Below are positions 30,701-41,071 of a DNA stretch of 64,000 nucleotides, one piece after another. Under the pieces are notes generated by a model. It ran no database searches. It had not been told where the DNA came from and saw nothing but the letters and a program-made list of their open reading frames with translations. The number at the start of each line of letters is the position of its first letter. Position 1 is the first letter of the stretch. Position numbers and translations under genes: made by a program. Source of the stretch: Lumbricus rubellus. Its lineage: Eukaryota; Annelida; Clitellata; Crassiclitellata; Lumbricidae. The stretch covers positions 30,698,892 through 30,762,891 of the forward strand of contig OX243815.1 in the NCBI GenBank assembly GCA_945859605.1, in the 5' to 3' direction.

Positions 30701-31447
30701 TTTAAATCGACCTTTTTGACCTACAAATCCCTCAGGCCTCAGCACCAACAAACTCTACACTTACAGTCGCTTCTATCTTCCTAAATTCCTCCTCGCTGCC
30801 TACACGATCATCGAATGCGGATCTCGATGCGGAATAGTTATTACCTCGATTGCAATCCATGCCTCTGAGCGCGAGGACTGGACTCAACTGCCACCCTCTC
30901 ATCATCTAGTTATTGAGCGAACAGTCTATAACTTCTAGATACCAGAGGATGGGCAACATGGGCTAGAAAGCGGCTAGCAATACCAGTGTCGATGTCATCT
31001 ATGGTCTTCTTTTGTGAGATGGCCGTACCTTTAAGCAAAATTAAGTATTCAAGTATTCATATAGCACTTTCCTCAATGAAACTACTCAGAGTCAGAGGTG
31101 CTCTCGACTCCAGCACGGCCAAAAAAGAACTGTTTTCAAGTGCTTGTATAGAATGTGCCAGAGAACAAAGAGCAGGCGCGTCCCAATAGGGAGACCATTT
31201 CATGCTACCGAGTGAACAACTCCTTTGCATGAAGGAGGTGCGAGATAACGGCACTGACAGCACTCCTTCCCACTGAGCGCAGGGATCGACTTGTCTGAGT
31301 ACCCGACACAGATTTCCCCTCATCCCTCCCCCTCCCCGTCAAAGGCGCGCCGTCAAAAGCGCGAACCGTCAAAAGTTGCAAGACCAAATAATGCGCGCCG
31401 ACAGTCGCACGCATTCATCGAGACATAGCCTAACAAAATGTGATACA
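27780..31447. other. Intergenic DNA, no gene recognised
   Basis: Includes the hairpin at 27921-27967. Short frames at 28708-28926 and 29596-29832 show no known domain or splice context. Around 31040-31110 a GGTGCTCTCGACTC-like word resembles a decayed SINE/LINE tail. Otherwise nothing. Confidence 0.55.
27921..27967. repeat. Perfect 23-bp inverted repeat with 1-base loop
   Basis: TATTTACGGTAGTTTGGCTT plus AAA at 27921-27943 is followed by a single T and its exact reverse complement at 27945-27967. It could be a cruciform-forming hairpin or a minimal MITE remnant. Confidence 0.95.
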
Positions 31448-32130
31448 AAACTGAAGAAACTCATGAAGCAACTCATGAAGCAACTCATGAAGAAACTCAT
31501 GAAGAAACTCATGAAGTAACTCATGAAGAAACTCACGAAGAAACTCATGAAGAAACTCATGGAGAAACTCATGGAGAAACTCATGAAGAAACTCATGGAG
31601 AAACTCATGGAGAAACTCATGAAGAAACTCATGAAGAAACTCATGAAGAAACTCATGAAGCAACTCATGAAGAAACTCATGAAGAAACTCATGGAGAAAC
31701 TCATGAAGAAACTCATAAAGAAACTCATGAAGAAACTCATGAAGCAACTCATGAAGCAACTCATGAAGAAACTCATGAAGAAACTCATGAAGAAACTCAC
31801 GAAGAAACTCATGAAGAAACTCATGGAGAAACTCATGGAGAAACTCATGAAGAAACTCATGAAGAAACTCATGAAGAAACTCATGAAGCAACTCATGAAG
31901 AAACTCATGAAGAAACTCATGGAGAAACTCATGAAGAAACTCATAAAGAAACTCATGAAGAAACTCATGAAGAAACTCATGAAGAAACTCATGAAGAAAC
32001 TCATGAAGCAACTCATGAAGAAACTCATGAAGAAACTCATGAAGAAACTCATGAAGAAACTCATGAAGAAACTCATGGAGAAACTCATGAAGAAACTCAC
32101 GAAGAAACTCATGAAGAAACTCATGGAAAA
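31448..32130. repeat. 12-bp minisatellite (ACTCATGAAGAA)n, about 57 units
   Basis: Tandem 12-mers with GAA, GGA, GCA and AAA variants. Variant units recur in the same order at offsets of 228 to 300 bases, which shows higher-order amplification. Because 12 is a multiple of three, long frames stay open on both strands (for example plus 31523-32398 as MKKL units, minus 31369-32178 as MSFF units). Neither shows signs of being a gene. Confidence 0.95.
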
Positions 32131-32807
32131 ACTCGTGTGTAATTGTGTTATGCAAATGCAGCAAAATATCGTCAACAACGGAAGAAAAATAGAATGTCCA
32201 ACGCTGAAAAACGAAGTGGAAGTTTTCGAAAATATAATCTTGCTAATAATAGCTAGTCTACTGTATTCAATTTTTACGGACAGTTCACAAATTAATGTTT
32301 GCTGTGTTGACTTCTTTCTTTCACATTCAATGGTTACTGGTTCGGCTTGTGGGCGAAACAGTGGAGATAGTTGGGAAAATAATGGTACGTCGATGTAGGC
32401 TATGTAAGCAAATATAGCCTACACCCATCGGTAGGGCGCCTCCTAAAAGCGTTTGGTTTCTTATGAAGTTTAATCAACCTAAATTGCCTTTTGCAAAGTT
32501 AATAGGCGGTAGCTGATTTAATGTGGCGCCTTTGATTTGTTGACAAACTATTTATTAGGCTACAGGCATTCGATAGACCACGCCGGTATACAGCGCGTCT
32601 CATAAAAGCGTTTGATTTCCTTTGAAGCCGTATCAATAGAAATTGCGTAGTTTACAAAATTGCTTTCCTTCTGCCTCTTTGTCTCATGTCTTTAAATTAA
32701 AGCAGTGACTATTTTAATTTGCAACTTTTTGTATCTGGGAACAAACAACTTTAATCAAAACGGGACTGCTGCCTGAATCAATAGAGGTTGAAAATGCATT
32801 TGACAGT
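32131..32807. other. Gene-free stretch between two minisatellites
   Basis: Unique-looking sequence. The plus frame that crosses the 12-bp array continues to 32398 with a non-repetitive, partly hydrophobic tail, but no motif or family is recognised. Confidence 0.5.
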
Positions 32808-33358
32808 ACATGTGAGAAGAATAGGTGAGAATAATAGGTGAGAAGAACAGGTGAGAAGAACAGGTGAGATGAATAAGTGAGAAGAACAGGTGAGAAAAAT
32901 GGGTGAGAAAAATAGGTGAGAAGAATAGGTGAGAAAAATAGGTGAGAAGAACAGGTGAGAAGAATAGATGAGAAGAACAGGTGAGAAGAACAGGTGAGAA
33001 GAACAGGTGAGAAGAACAGGTGAGAAAAATAGGTGAGAAGAACAGATGAGAAGAACAGGTGAGATGAAGTGAGAAGAACAGGTGAGAAAAATAGGTGAGA
33101 AGAATAGGTGTGAAGAACAGTTGAGAAGAACAGGTGAGAAGAACAGGTGAGAAAAATAAATGAGAAGAATAGGTTAAAAGAATAGATGAGAAGAATATAT
33201 GTGAGAAGAATAGGTGAGAAGAATAGGTGAGAAGAACAGGTGAGAAGAATAGGTGAGAAGAACAGGTGAGAAGAACATGTGAGAAGAACAGGTGAGAAGA
33301 ATAGGTGAGAAGAACAGGTCAGAAGAATAGGTGAGAAGAATAGATGAGAAGAATAGGT
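32808..33358. repeat. 13-bp minisatellite (AGGTGAGAAGAAC/T)n, about 42 units
   Basis: Tandem 13-mers with few substitutions. In the minus-strand frame 32714-33433 three units make a 13-residue peptide repeat (LLTCSSHLFFSPV-like), a by-product of 39-base periodicity rather than a protein domain. Confidence 0.94.
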
Positions 33359-34151
33359 GTGTATTTCTTTAAATTTTGTCAGACGAAGGTACAGCCTTTT
33401 GGTGTCTCGAATGCATATCAGAATCGTCGGCAATCTATGTGATATACATGTAGGCTACATAATAGGCCTAATGGTGTTGATACATGTATGTTGCTAACGT
33501 GAAGACGGCATATTACTTGCCAGAACCACGATGGTTTTCTAGTTGTGCTTTGCTTAGGCAACACAAACTGCAGGTGTTATATGGAAACTATAATAATTAT
33601 GGCGCGGATATTTGAGATACGACTTAATAAAATCGTTTTTGTTACTTTTTGCTGCGTTATGTTTTTGAATCGTCAAAAAACAGTGGGTGGCCTCACTAAA
33701 AATTCTATAACTTTTGTTCTATTTAAAATATTTAGTTGAAATTTGGCTATGGCATGTGAATATGAATTGCCTTTGTGCCTATAAAAATTGATATAGAAAT
33801 TACTATTTCTGACCAAGATAGATCTACTGGGGAAAACCTAAGGGTCCAACCTGTAGATAACAAGTGCACAAATTATAGTCGCTATAATATGGCGAAAATA
33901 CAGGGAGTTGAAGTCCGGGCACATAGAACATCTTGCAGTTCTCATTCATTTGGTCATATGCATCATAGTTCCATTATATCATAGAGTCCAGACAAATCGA
34001 CAGATCGTCGTTTTCTAAGCTATACACGTGTCTTTCTGCTGTTATATTTTTGTTTTCTAGCGAATAACTTGGACGAGCAGACTAGACGCGTGTGACGTTT
34101 TGATTAAAGAATCTGCTTATCACAAACCGGAAATTGAAGTCTGTGCACAAC
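33359..34151. other. Upstream flank of receptor copy 1
   Basis: Presumed promoter and 5' UTR. A possible acceptor (TTTTCTAG) at about 34060 precedes GCGAATAACT, a word shared with the upstream flank of copy 2 (46076), so a 5' UTR exon may begin there. GTGTGACGTTTTGATT at about 34090 is shared as well. At 33905-33955 a short segment resembles the exon 1 start region of copy 1. Confidence 0.45.
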
Positions 34152-37100
34152 ATGGAAGATCTTGCATGCCTCGTTCTTTTGATCACGACAGTTACCTGGC
34201 TACCAGTGGCGGTGATCTCTGACCGACCGGTTGTTTATCTGCGTGGAGCTGGGGCGACCCTTCCGAGCGACGTCTACATGGCGTGGATGGCTGGGTACCG
34301 TTCCTATCGTTATGCTTTTGTCGACGTTCGAATGAACTACGACGCCAGAGGAAGTGGGTATGGCAAACAGGCGATCGCTAATCGGTCGTATGATGTGGAG
34401 TATGCCGGATCGGATTCAAGCCTAACAGATGCTGAAGCGGCACAAAACTCGGACGTACGGCTCTTTCCTTCAGTTGCAGGGTAGGTGGTCAGCTGTAGGC
34501 TATTAACATATTCAGCTCGTATCGTTAAAATTTAATTGTCTGCTGCATGTCGTGACCACAGATTCTTGTCTACATCGATCAAATCTATTATCTACAATTA
34601 TTTTATTATATTAATCTCTTCTATTTACGAATTTTTACTATGACGGTCCTTAGACCTTGGTCATTTCCGTGCAGGACTGCACATCAGGCAACGCAACTTC
34701 ACCCTTCAAAACGGTTATCCCACTGATTGCACTTATCGTGCCTAGAATTTCTGCAAAAAGTCAAGTTTCTAAGTCTTAGGACAAAGCGTGATTGAGGCTA
34801 ATTTAGTTCAGCTTATAAGACAAAATGGGGCGTCCTGTTTGACAACTGATTTATTTCAAGAAACTCTGCATAAAATTAGCCTAATAGAAGCCTATACATG
34901 GTATGCCTTTCACTGCCTTCTAGAGTGATCATATACAATCAAATATCTCTACAAATAATAGAGTTTTTATCTTCTTGTATGTAGTGTAACCGCGATGGCA
35001 TTATGGCATAACACCATCCAAAGCACAATTAATATTGTTTGCACACATTACGTTTCTTTGCATTAATCACATTCATATGTTACTTCACAGAGCCGTTGTA
35101 TTGGGCTATAACCTTCCCGGAATCACTAACCTGATCCTGGCCAGAGAACATTTGGTCGGCATCTATAACGGAACCTATCGCTTCTGGAATGACTCCGCAT
35201 TCGCTTTTCTCAATCCCAGAGTGACTTTTCCACCGAATGCCATCATTCCAGTCGCCAGATTCGATTCTTCTGGAACAACAATGACCTTCACGAAGGCGTT
35301 GAGTGCTTTCAGCGATGCCTGGAACACGACTTACGGTAGCTTCGGCGTTCGATTATCGTGGAACCCTTCTGTTGTGAAAAGGTTTGGTCAACGAACCACT
35401 GGTATGGCCGATACGCTCACCAACATCCCATTCAGCATCGGTTATCTGACTCTGCAAAGTGTCAACGAGGTGAATCTACCGCATGCATTGATCGTCAACA
35501 GATTTTCCAAGGCGCTGGATGGAACACCAACTGCAGTGCAGGCGGCTGTGGATGCCGTGACAATTGAACTGAACAACGGGTTGTCTGCAGACATCGTGGA
35601 TGTGGCCAATCCCAATGCATATCCGATAGTGGGCTTCTCGTATATTTTGATACGCTTGACCTATTCAGTAGAGTGTCAGCAAGCTGTGGAGCTGGCCAAT
35701 TACATTTCGTGGTTGACAGAGAATGAGCAGGCACGTGCCGAAGCACTGGAACTCCTCATGGTCCCAGTGAGTACCACGGTAGCAAAAATGATACGTGAAG
35801 AGATCCTTGAACAGATGACTTGCGACGGAGAGAAAGTCCTCAACTTGCTGGCGAGTCAGACGTACGACGAAGAAGAATCTCAAAAGACTTGGAAGATGCC
35901 AGTGATAGCCGTCACACCTTTCATCATCGCCATCATTCTCTCCCTCGTCGTTTACGCCGTCGGTCAAAGGCTCAAGTATATGCGAATGTTGGACAGAAAC
36001 GACTGGCATATTAATTTCTTTGACGTAGAGTTTCTTGCGCCAAAATGCCGTCGTCCAGTAAAGATGCAAAACAATTCGGACATCCAGTTACACGAATCTC
36101 TCCCAGGAATGTTTACGCCACATGACACTTATCAACCCGGTTATGCGGGTAAGCTGGATAGCCAATGCATCAACGTCAGACCCACACGCATCCCAATTAA
36201 CATGGCTACCATCAATCGCAAGTTTAGACAGACTCTGATGCTTATGAGAGAGACACTGAACCATGTGAATGTCGCACGATTCTATGGACTTACAGCATCG
36301 CAGAATGGCGACGTTTATCTGGTCGAAGAACTTTGCGAACGGGGTCGACTGGACGAATTCATAAGACAACAGCAATACAACATGGAGGAGAATACGTTGT
36401 TTGCTATAGCAGGTGATATAGCTAATGGCATGGAGTATCTGCATCATCAGGGTATAATTCACGGCTGCTTGAAAACGACCAGTTGTCTAATCGATTCTCG
36501 CTGGTCGGTTAAAGTCACCGATTGGGAGTATAACAATATGTACACAGTACTTCGGAGAATGAGACAAAATCGCAATTGCGCAGATTTCCAGAAGAGTTTC
36601 CTCTTTCAGTTGTCTAGACATTTGTCAAACGCAACGGAAGAAGAAATCGCGCATCATGAGTTTTGGTCACCGCCGGAGATTCTAAAAGACACGTACTTAT
36701 CTGAGCCTACAAAACCCGGCGATGTGTACGCCTTCGGTCTGATCCTTTACGAGATATTTGCGATTCGGCACAAATTGGCAGATGGAAAACAATCTGTGGT
36801 CGTTGGCACTACGAAAATGAACGGATTAGAAAAACTAACAAGGAAGGAAAGACTTCCACCAAAAGTTCTTCACATGATCGAAGGCGCATGTCACGAAGAA
36901 TGCGCGAGAAGACCCACATTCGACCTCCTGTTGTTGATGATCAGGACGGCAAATCCAAGGGTGAACTATGGCGTTCTTGACACGATGATGGAAACAATAG
37001 AAACACACATCAAGCAACTGGAGGATCAGATCATAAAGAACGCGGTGGAAGCGAGAGAGGCACAGAAGAGCTATGACCATGTGTGCCGGCAATTGATACC

Positions 37101-38138
37101 AAGAGTGAGCAACGGCAGAGACATCGCTGGATCTGCCGCCGGTGAGTATGAGGTGGCCTTGCTGGGAGTCAGTGTTCAAGTGCAGTCGATTATTTCCAAC
37201 TCGAGTGTTTCCAGTGTACTTGCATTGTTAGAATACTTGTTGAACTTTGTCGACGACCTAGTGAATCGAAACGACTACATAACTAGAGTGGAAGCAACGA
37301 CTGACTGTGCAGTGCTTGCGGTCGGACTATCGAGACCGTTTTCATCATCGGATGTCATCGATTTGGCAGCCAAGGCTCTTGAAATTATGGGATACATGTC
37401 GGTCAAATGGAAGAACATCTTTGAAGTACAGCCTGAGAGTGTTCCGTCTGGAAACGTCTCTATCGTATCGGCTGCTATCCACTGTGGAACTGTTTTCGAA
37501 GGCTATGGAATATGTGGCGGCATTCCAAGGTACCTGGTGTGCGGAGAGGCACTGGATACTTGCAAAAAATTGCAATACGTTGTGGCGACAAAGAAGAGGG
37601 TACTTGTGACCGGATCGACGGCGAGGATTCTTAAAGCTTGCGGAAAGTTCTCAGTGTCACCTGTTGAGATTACAATTAAGGTAAGCTGGTCAAGTATGAA
37701 TTGTATTGGCGGTGTCTCACTAGTAGTGTTCCGTCCAACTTGTCTGATCTCTGATCTGCGACTTAGCCTCCCGTCGAGCTTTACGCTCTTCGGCCAATGG
37801 GGAGCCTCAATTCCTCATGCTGCCAAGTATCGTGTGAATAGAAACAGATAAATTTATTTAGAATTTAGATCAACGACCTTGTAACTATTAATATTTAGAT
37901 CACCAAACAATATGTACATACTTTGCATCGAGGAGCTGCTTTTTCTAAAATTCTAAATAATCATTTGACGCTTATACCAAATTGACGGCTTGGTTTTTCC
38001 AAGTGATTTATCCTACAGTATAGTAATGTTTAGCTATGTTTCGAATTGTAGAATCGTTTCAACATGGAGTTGTTTTGGCTGGACGAACTAGTGGAGCGCG
38101 AACATGTGAGAGGAATGACGACCATTGAAACCGATTAA
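34152..38138 (+). CDS. Receptor copy 1: PstS-like ectodomain + TM + kinase-homology + cyclase-homology
   Basis: Exons 34152-34480, 35091-37680 and 38052-38138, in phase with GT-AG introns, give 1001 aa. The start is the first in-frame ATG and is followed by a signal peptide (aa 1-24). Residues about 28-340 match bacterial PstS (GAGAT 32-36, GSG 67-69, SD 87-88, YNLPGI, RFDSSGTT 166-173, SIGYLTL). A single membrane helix spans about 380-403. The kinase-homology domain (about 460-730) has HGCLK (567-571) in place of HRD and DWE (587-589) in place of DFG, and no VAIK lysine. A coiled linker (about 735-790) leads to a guanylate-cyclase homology domain (795-1001) with GVSVQVQ where SDIVGFT is expected, TDCAV (D848) for GDAYM, and LDTCKKL for VNTASRM. 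The exon 3 peptide FNMELFWLDEL aligns with the cyclase end. The layout is that of animal receptor guanylate cyclases, with an unusual ectodomain and a probably inactive cyclase. The ligand is inferred only. Confidence 0.9.
34481..35090. other. Intron 1 of receptor copy 1
   Basis: Donor GCAGG|GTAGGT and acceptor CTTCACAG|A. The split codon makes Gly110, giving VAGAVVLGYNLPGI, which matches the PstS alignment without a gap. No other feature inside. Confidence 0.85.
37681..38051. other. Intron 2 of receptor copy 1
   Basis: Donor AAG|GTAAGC (shared with copy 2) and acceptor TTGTAG|AAT, phase 0. Reading straight through the donor gives an extended but unsupported C-terminus to 37851. The spliced form restores the conserved end of the cyclase domain. 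Confidence 0.75.
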
Positions 38139-38440
38139 GACTTCTTCCTAGTTCCGAAATCATAACCGTTTTGACTATCGTTCTAATGCGCAATAGTTAC
38201 AGATACCACGGATATACAGTCCATAATAATGTGTGCATAGGCCTACATTCATGGTTAGATATATTAAGAGACAGTTACGTTTAATCTGATTGAAAACACA
38301 TACCCGGCATACAGCGAAGTTCCGCAACTGGTTAGCGTAAAGTTTACCTACTGGTTATCGTGAAGGTTTACGCTAACAAATTGCGGAACTTGATTGTAGC
38401 CTATGATAATTATAGCCTTTTTTAATAATAGCCTACATGT
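38139..38440. other. 3' flank of receptor copy 1
   Basis: Contains the imperfect inverted repeat at 38317-38391. No clear AATAAA signal was seen. Confidence 0.5.
38317..38391. repeat. Inverted repeat, 25-bp arms with two mismatches
   Basis: AAGTTCCGCAACTGGTTAGC plus GTAAA at 38317-38341 pairs with 38367-38391 across a 25-base loop. Possible small MITE or structured 3' UTR element of receptor copy 1. Confidence 0.85.
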
Positions 38441-38501
38441 AGCTAAGCCAGGGCCGGATTTAGGGGTGGGCACAAGGGGCACAGTGCCCACGGGCCTCCA
38501 C

Positions 38502-40114
38502 CAGGCCCGGATTAACCCCTCGGGGGGCCCGCCGCCATATTTTCAGGGGGGCCCCTAATTTACCATTACCTTCCGTCACCACACTCCGCAGGCCCATTGA
38601 GACAAACAAATAGCAGGGAAGCCATAATATTAATTATCTGCAGCCATACATTTATGTAGGCCTACGTAGGCCTGCACGGTTCGATTGACCCAGGAAAGCG
38701 CGCCATCTTTTCGCAGCAGCTGCAGGTGTTTCTTACGGCTTGCTCGTCATCGGGGAGGATGGCATTTCCAGTATCGGAATTTGTTACGCATTCATGTTGA
38801 GAAACCAAACTGAAGAAGGCTCAGCTTTTAACCACCTCGACAACTTACATTTATTTTAGGCCTTCCCTATAGCAGACGCCTAGCATAATCAGAGTTTCGC
38901 GTTTATTAAATCCTCTGTAGACTTGTACAATCGGGTCGTGGACACCAACACCACCGCTGACCGCAATAGAAGCCCCACGCTCGGGTCTCCATGTAGCCTA
39001 AACTGATCTAGACTTCCACTCTGACACACTACGTACCATTATATATTATATTTCACAGCTGTCGTAGGCTATAGGTTGATATTATGATATACTGCAGGTC
39101 ACATTCCTCCTCAGAAGACGAGTGACCACCTCCACTACGGGTCTACGGGTTTGGCAAAATATAATCTGTTATTGACCAGTTTACAGTAGTTGTGATTTTC
39201 AGTGGAATGCAAGCCCGTATGCATAGAGTATGGTCTCGGGCATCCATGATTCGCCCAATTTATCATCCTACAAGTCAGAGCCAGCTTTGGTCGGCTTTAG
39301 ACAGAGAAACATAATTTCAATTGGCGCCATTATGATACTATTAGCGGTTCTTTCCTAAAGGTAGGGTGACTACGCCTCTGCCTTGGCTGCACAACTTTCA
39401 GCGATATTTCCCTCTCCCCTCTTCAGGATCGTCCCTCCCTGATGTCAAATGAGTCACCGTGGCATGCAGGGAGTGCGTGAAACATATAGGCCTAATACGG
39501 AGTTCTAGTTATACGAAAGTGGGTGAGAAGTTCAGAGGCACTGACAAGTGACAATTTACAGTTCACTCTTCCCCTCTCTGCATCCACACTCAATTGAGAT
39601 GGCCGTGATCCACGCATCAATGTAGTCTAATAGCATTCCTCTTCGACATAATTATTATAGATTGCCTTTGTAAGACTGAGCCAAAGATAACATGATACAC
39701 CTTGCGCATGAATGTGCAGACCAATTACAGAGTCCAACCGAATCTCTACTTTGTCTACGTCTGTCTGTTCGTCTACATGTATGTCTGACTCTTCTTAGAA
39801 GGCCGATCTCTCCCTCTCTGTCCGCCTGTCTGTAACTCTGGCCTATTTCTTCTAAAAGTAGGCCGAATGGAATACCGACAAAATCATAAATCAGAGCTGG
39901 CACAAACATGGAGGCCAACATAAATAAAATTGTTTTTCGCCCTAGGAAGAAAACAATGACCAATGGACGCAAAATTTACACACTGTCCTTGAAGCAAAAT
40001 TGAATATATGGGAAAATGCACAATAAAAATTATTTTTTGCAGACGCGGGGGGCCCTCTGACGACGGGGGGCCCGCCGCCATGGCAGACATGGCATACTGG
40101 TTAATCCGGTGATG
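38502..40114. mobile_element. Inner hAT element 1 (1.6 kb), nested
   Basis: Left end CAGGCCCGGATTAACC and right end GGTTAATCCGGTGATG are inverted repeats with two or three mismatches at the tip. The duplication GCCTCCAC is exact (38494-38501 and 40115-40122). The words GGGGGGCCCGCCGCCAT repeat near both ends (about 38523 and 40064). No intact transposase is seen. Confidence 0.85.
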
Positions 40115-40131
40115 GCCTCCACCTCATAGGA

Positions 40132-40467
40132 GCCTCCACCACACAAGTAAGAATTTTTACAGACTTTTTAGTACTGTAAACTGCCCAAAGATACAATTTC
40201 GTGCAAATATTTTATGAAAAGAAACAATTGAAAGACACGTGAAATCCTGAAAGGTCAGAAATTAGGGTTATGGTTATGCTTAGAGTTAGGGTTATTCGTT
40301 CGCTTGGCATCTCAACAAGATATCCTAATTTCTGACCTTTCAGGATTTCACGTTTCTTTCAATTGTTTTTTTTTCTTAAAATATTTGCACGAAATTGTAT
40401 CTTTGGGTAGTGTACACTGTACAATATTAAAAAGTCTGTAAAAAATTCTTACTTGTGTGGTGGAGGC
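40132..40467. repeat. Fold-back element with about 135-bp arms
   Basis: The left arm 40132-40267 (GCCTCCACCACACAAGTAAG...) and right arm 40326-40467 are inverted copies with scattered differences. The loop holds degenerate TTAGGGTTA units, and CCCTAACCCTAACCCTA follows the right arm at 40467-40484. It lies inside the outer hAT element. Confidence 0.88.
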
Positions 40468-40730
40468 CCCTAACCCTAACCCTACTTGTAATTTTCAGGC
40501 AACGGTCACTTATGCAACCAGTTTTACAGAATATAATATGCTTCAGCCTACACGTACAATGTACATGTATGTCATGGAGATCAGCCTAATCTTTATATTT
40601 TGTAAGGCCTTTATATCCTGCTGCAAGTTGTAGATGAGGCACCCTTATGACGGCATTGCTGTGGTACGTACGGCACCATTAAAATTGATTTTTAATTTTT
40701 TTTATAGAATGTCCATTTCAAAGGCCTCCA

Positions 40731-41071
40731 CATAGGCGGATACCTAGGAAGGACAGGGGAACGGTCCCCCCAAAAAGGTGTTGGGGGACGGCCCATGTAT
40801 TGGTCCCCCCCCCCCCCAAAGTTGAGCGTCAAGACTTTTACGGTGGGTGAAAAAAAATTTATTGGAAAAAATTGAATTTGTTCTTCACTTTTAAACTTTT
40901 TTGGTCCAAATGACTAAAAAAAGGTCATCAACTTTTTGGCGGCGAAAATAGAATTTTTTCTTGAGAAAAGGGTCGCGGAAAATTTTCGTCCGCCCCAAAA
41001 TCTCGCGTCTTTCCTTCAGCCACCCGTCAGTCCCCCCCCCCCCCAATCCTCAGCCCAGGTCTCCGCCTATG
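40731..41071. mobile_element. Inner hAT element 2 (341 bp), nested
   Basis: Ends CATAGGCGGA and TCCGCCTATG are perfect 10-bp inverted repeats. The duplication GGCCTCCA is exact (40723-40730 and 41072-41079). Poly-C runs (about 40806-40818 and 41032-41044) lie symmetrically inside. Confidence 0.87.

Noticed and set aside
31369..32398. MKKL-repeat and MSFF-repeat 'membrane proteins' of 244-291 codons
   Set aside because: A 12-bp tandem repeat keeps all three frames open on both strands; no gene structure surrounds it.
31448..33358. Possible CRISPR-like array
   Set aside because: The repeats are contiguous with no spacers, and the context is animal nuclear DNA.
32714..33433. 239-codon repeat protein on the minus strand
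   Set aside because: Product of a 13-bp minisatellite; three units give a 13-residue pseudo-repeat.
35035..35090. Start of receptor copy 1 at 35035 or 35077
   Set aside because: These bases are intron: splicing 34480 to 35091 restores the PstS alignment, and the signal peptide is in exon 1.
35495..37575. Minus-strand and alternate-frame ORFs inside the receptor exons
   Set aside because: They are shadows of the coding frame; similar shadows occur at matching places in copy 2 because the DNA is duplicated.
37681..37851. Read-through C-terminus of receptor copy 1
   Set aside because: A consensus donor shared with copy 2 sits at 37681, and exon 38052-38138 supplies the conserved end of the cyclase domain.
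40467..40490. True telomere or chromosome end
   Set aside because: Only two to three units, embedded in a transposon cluster.
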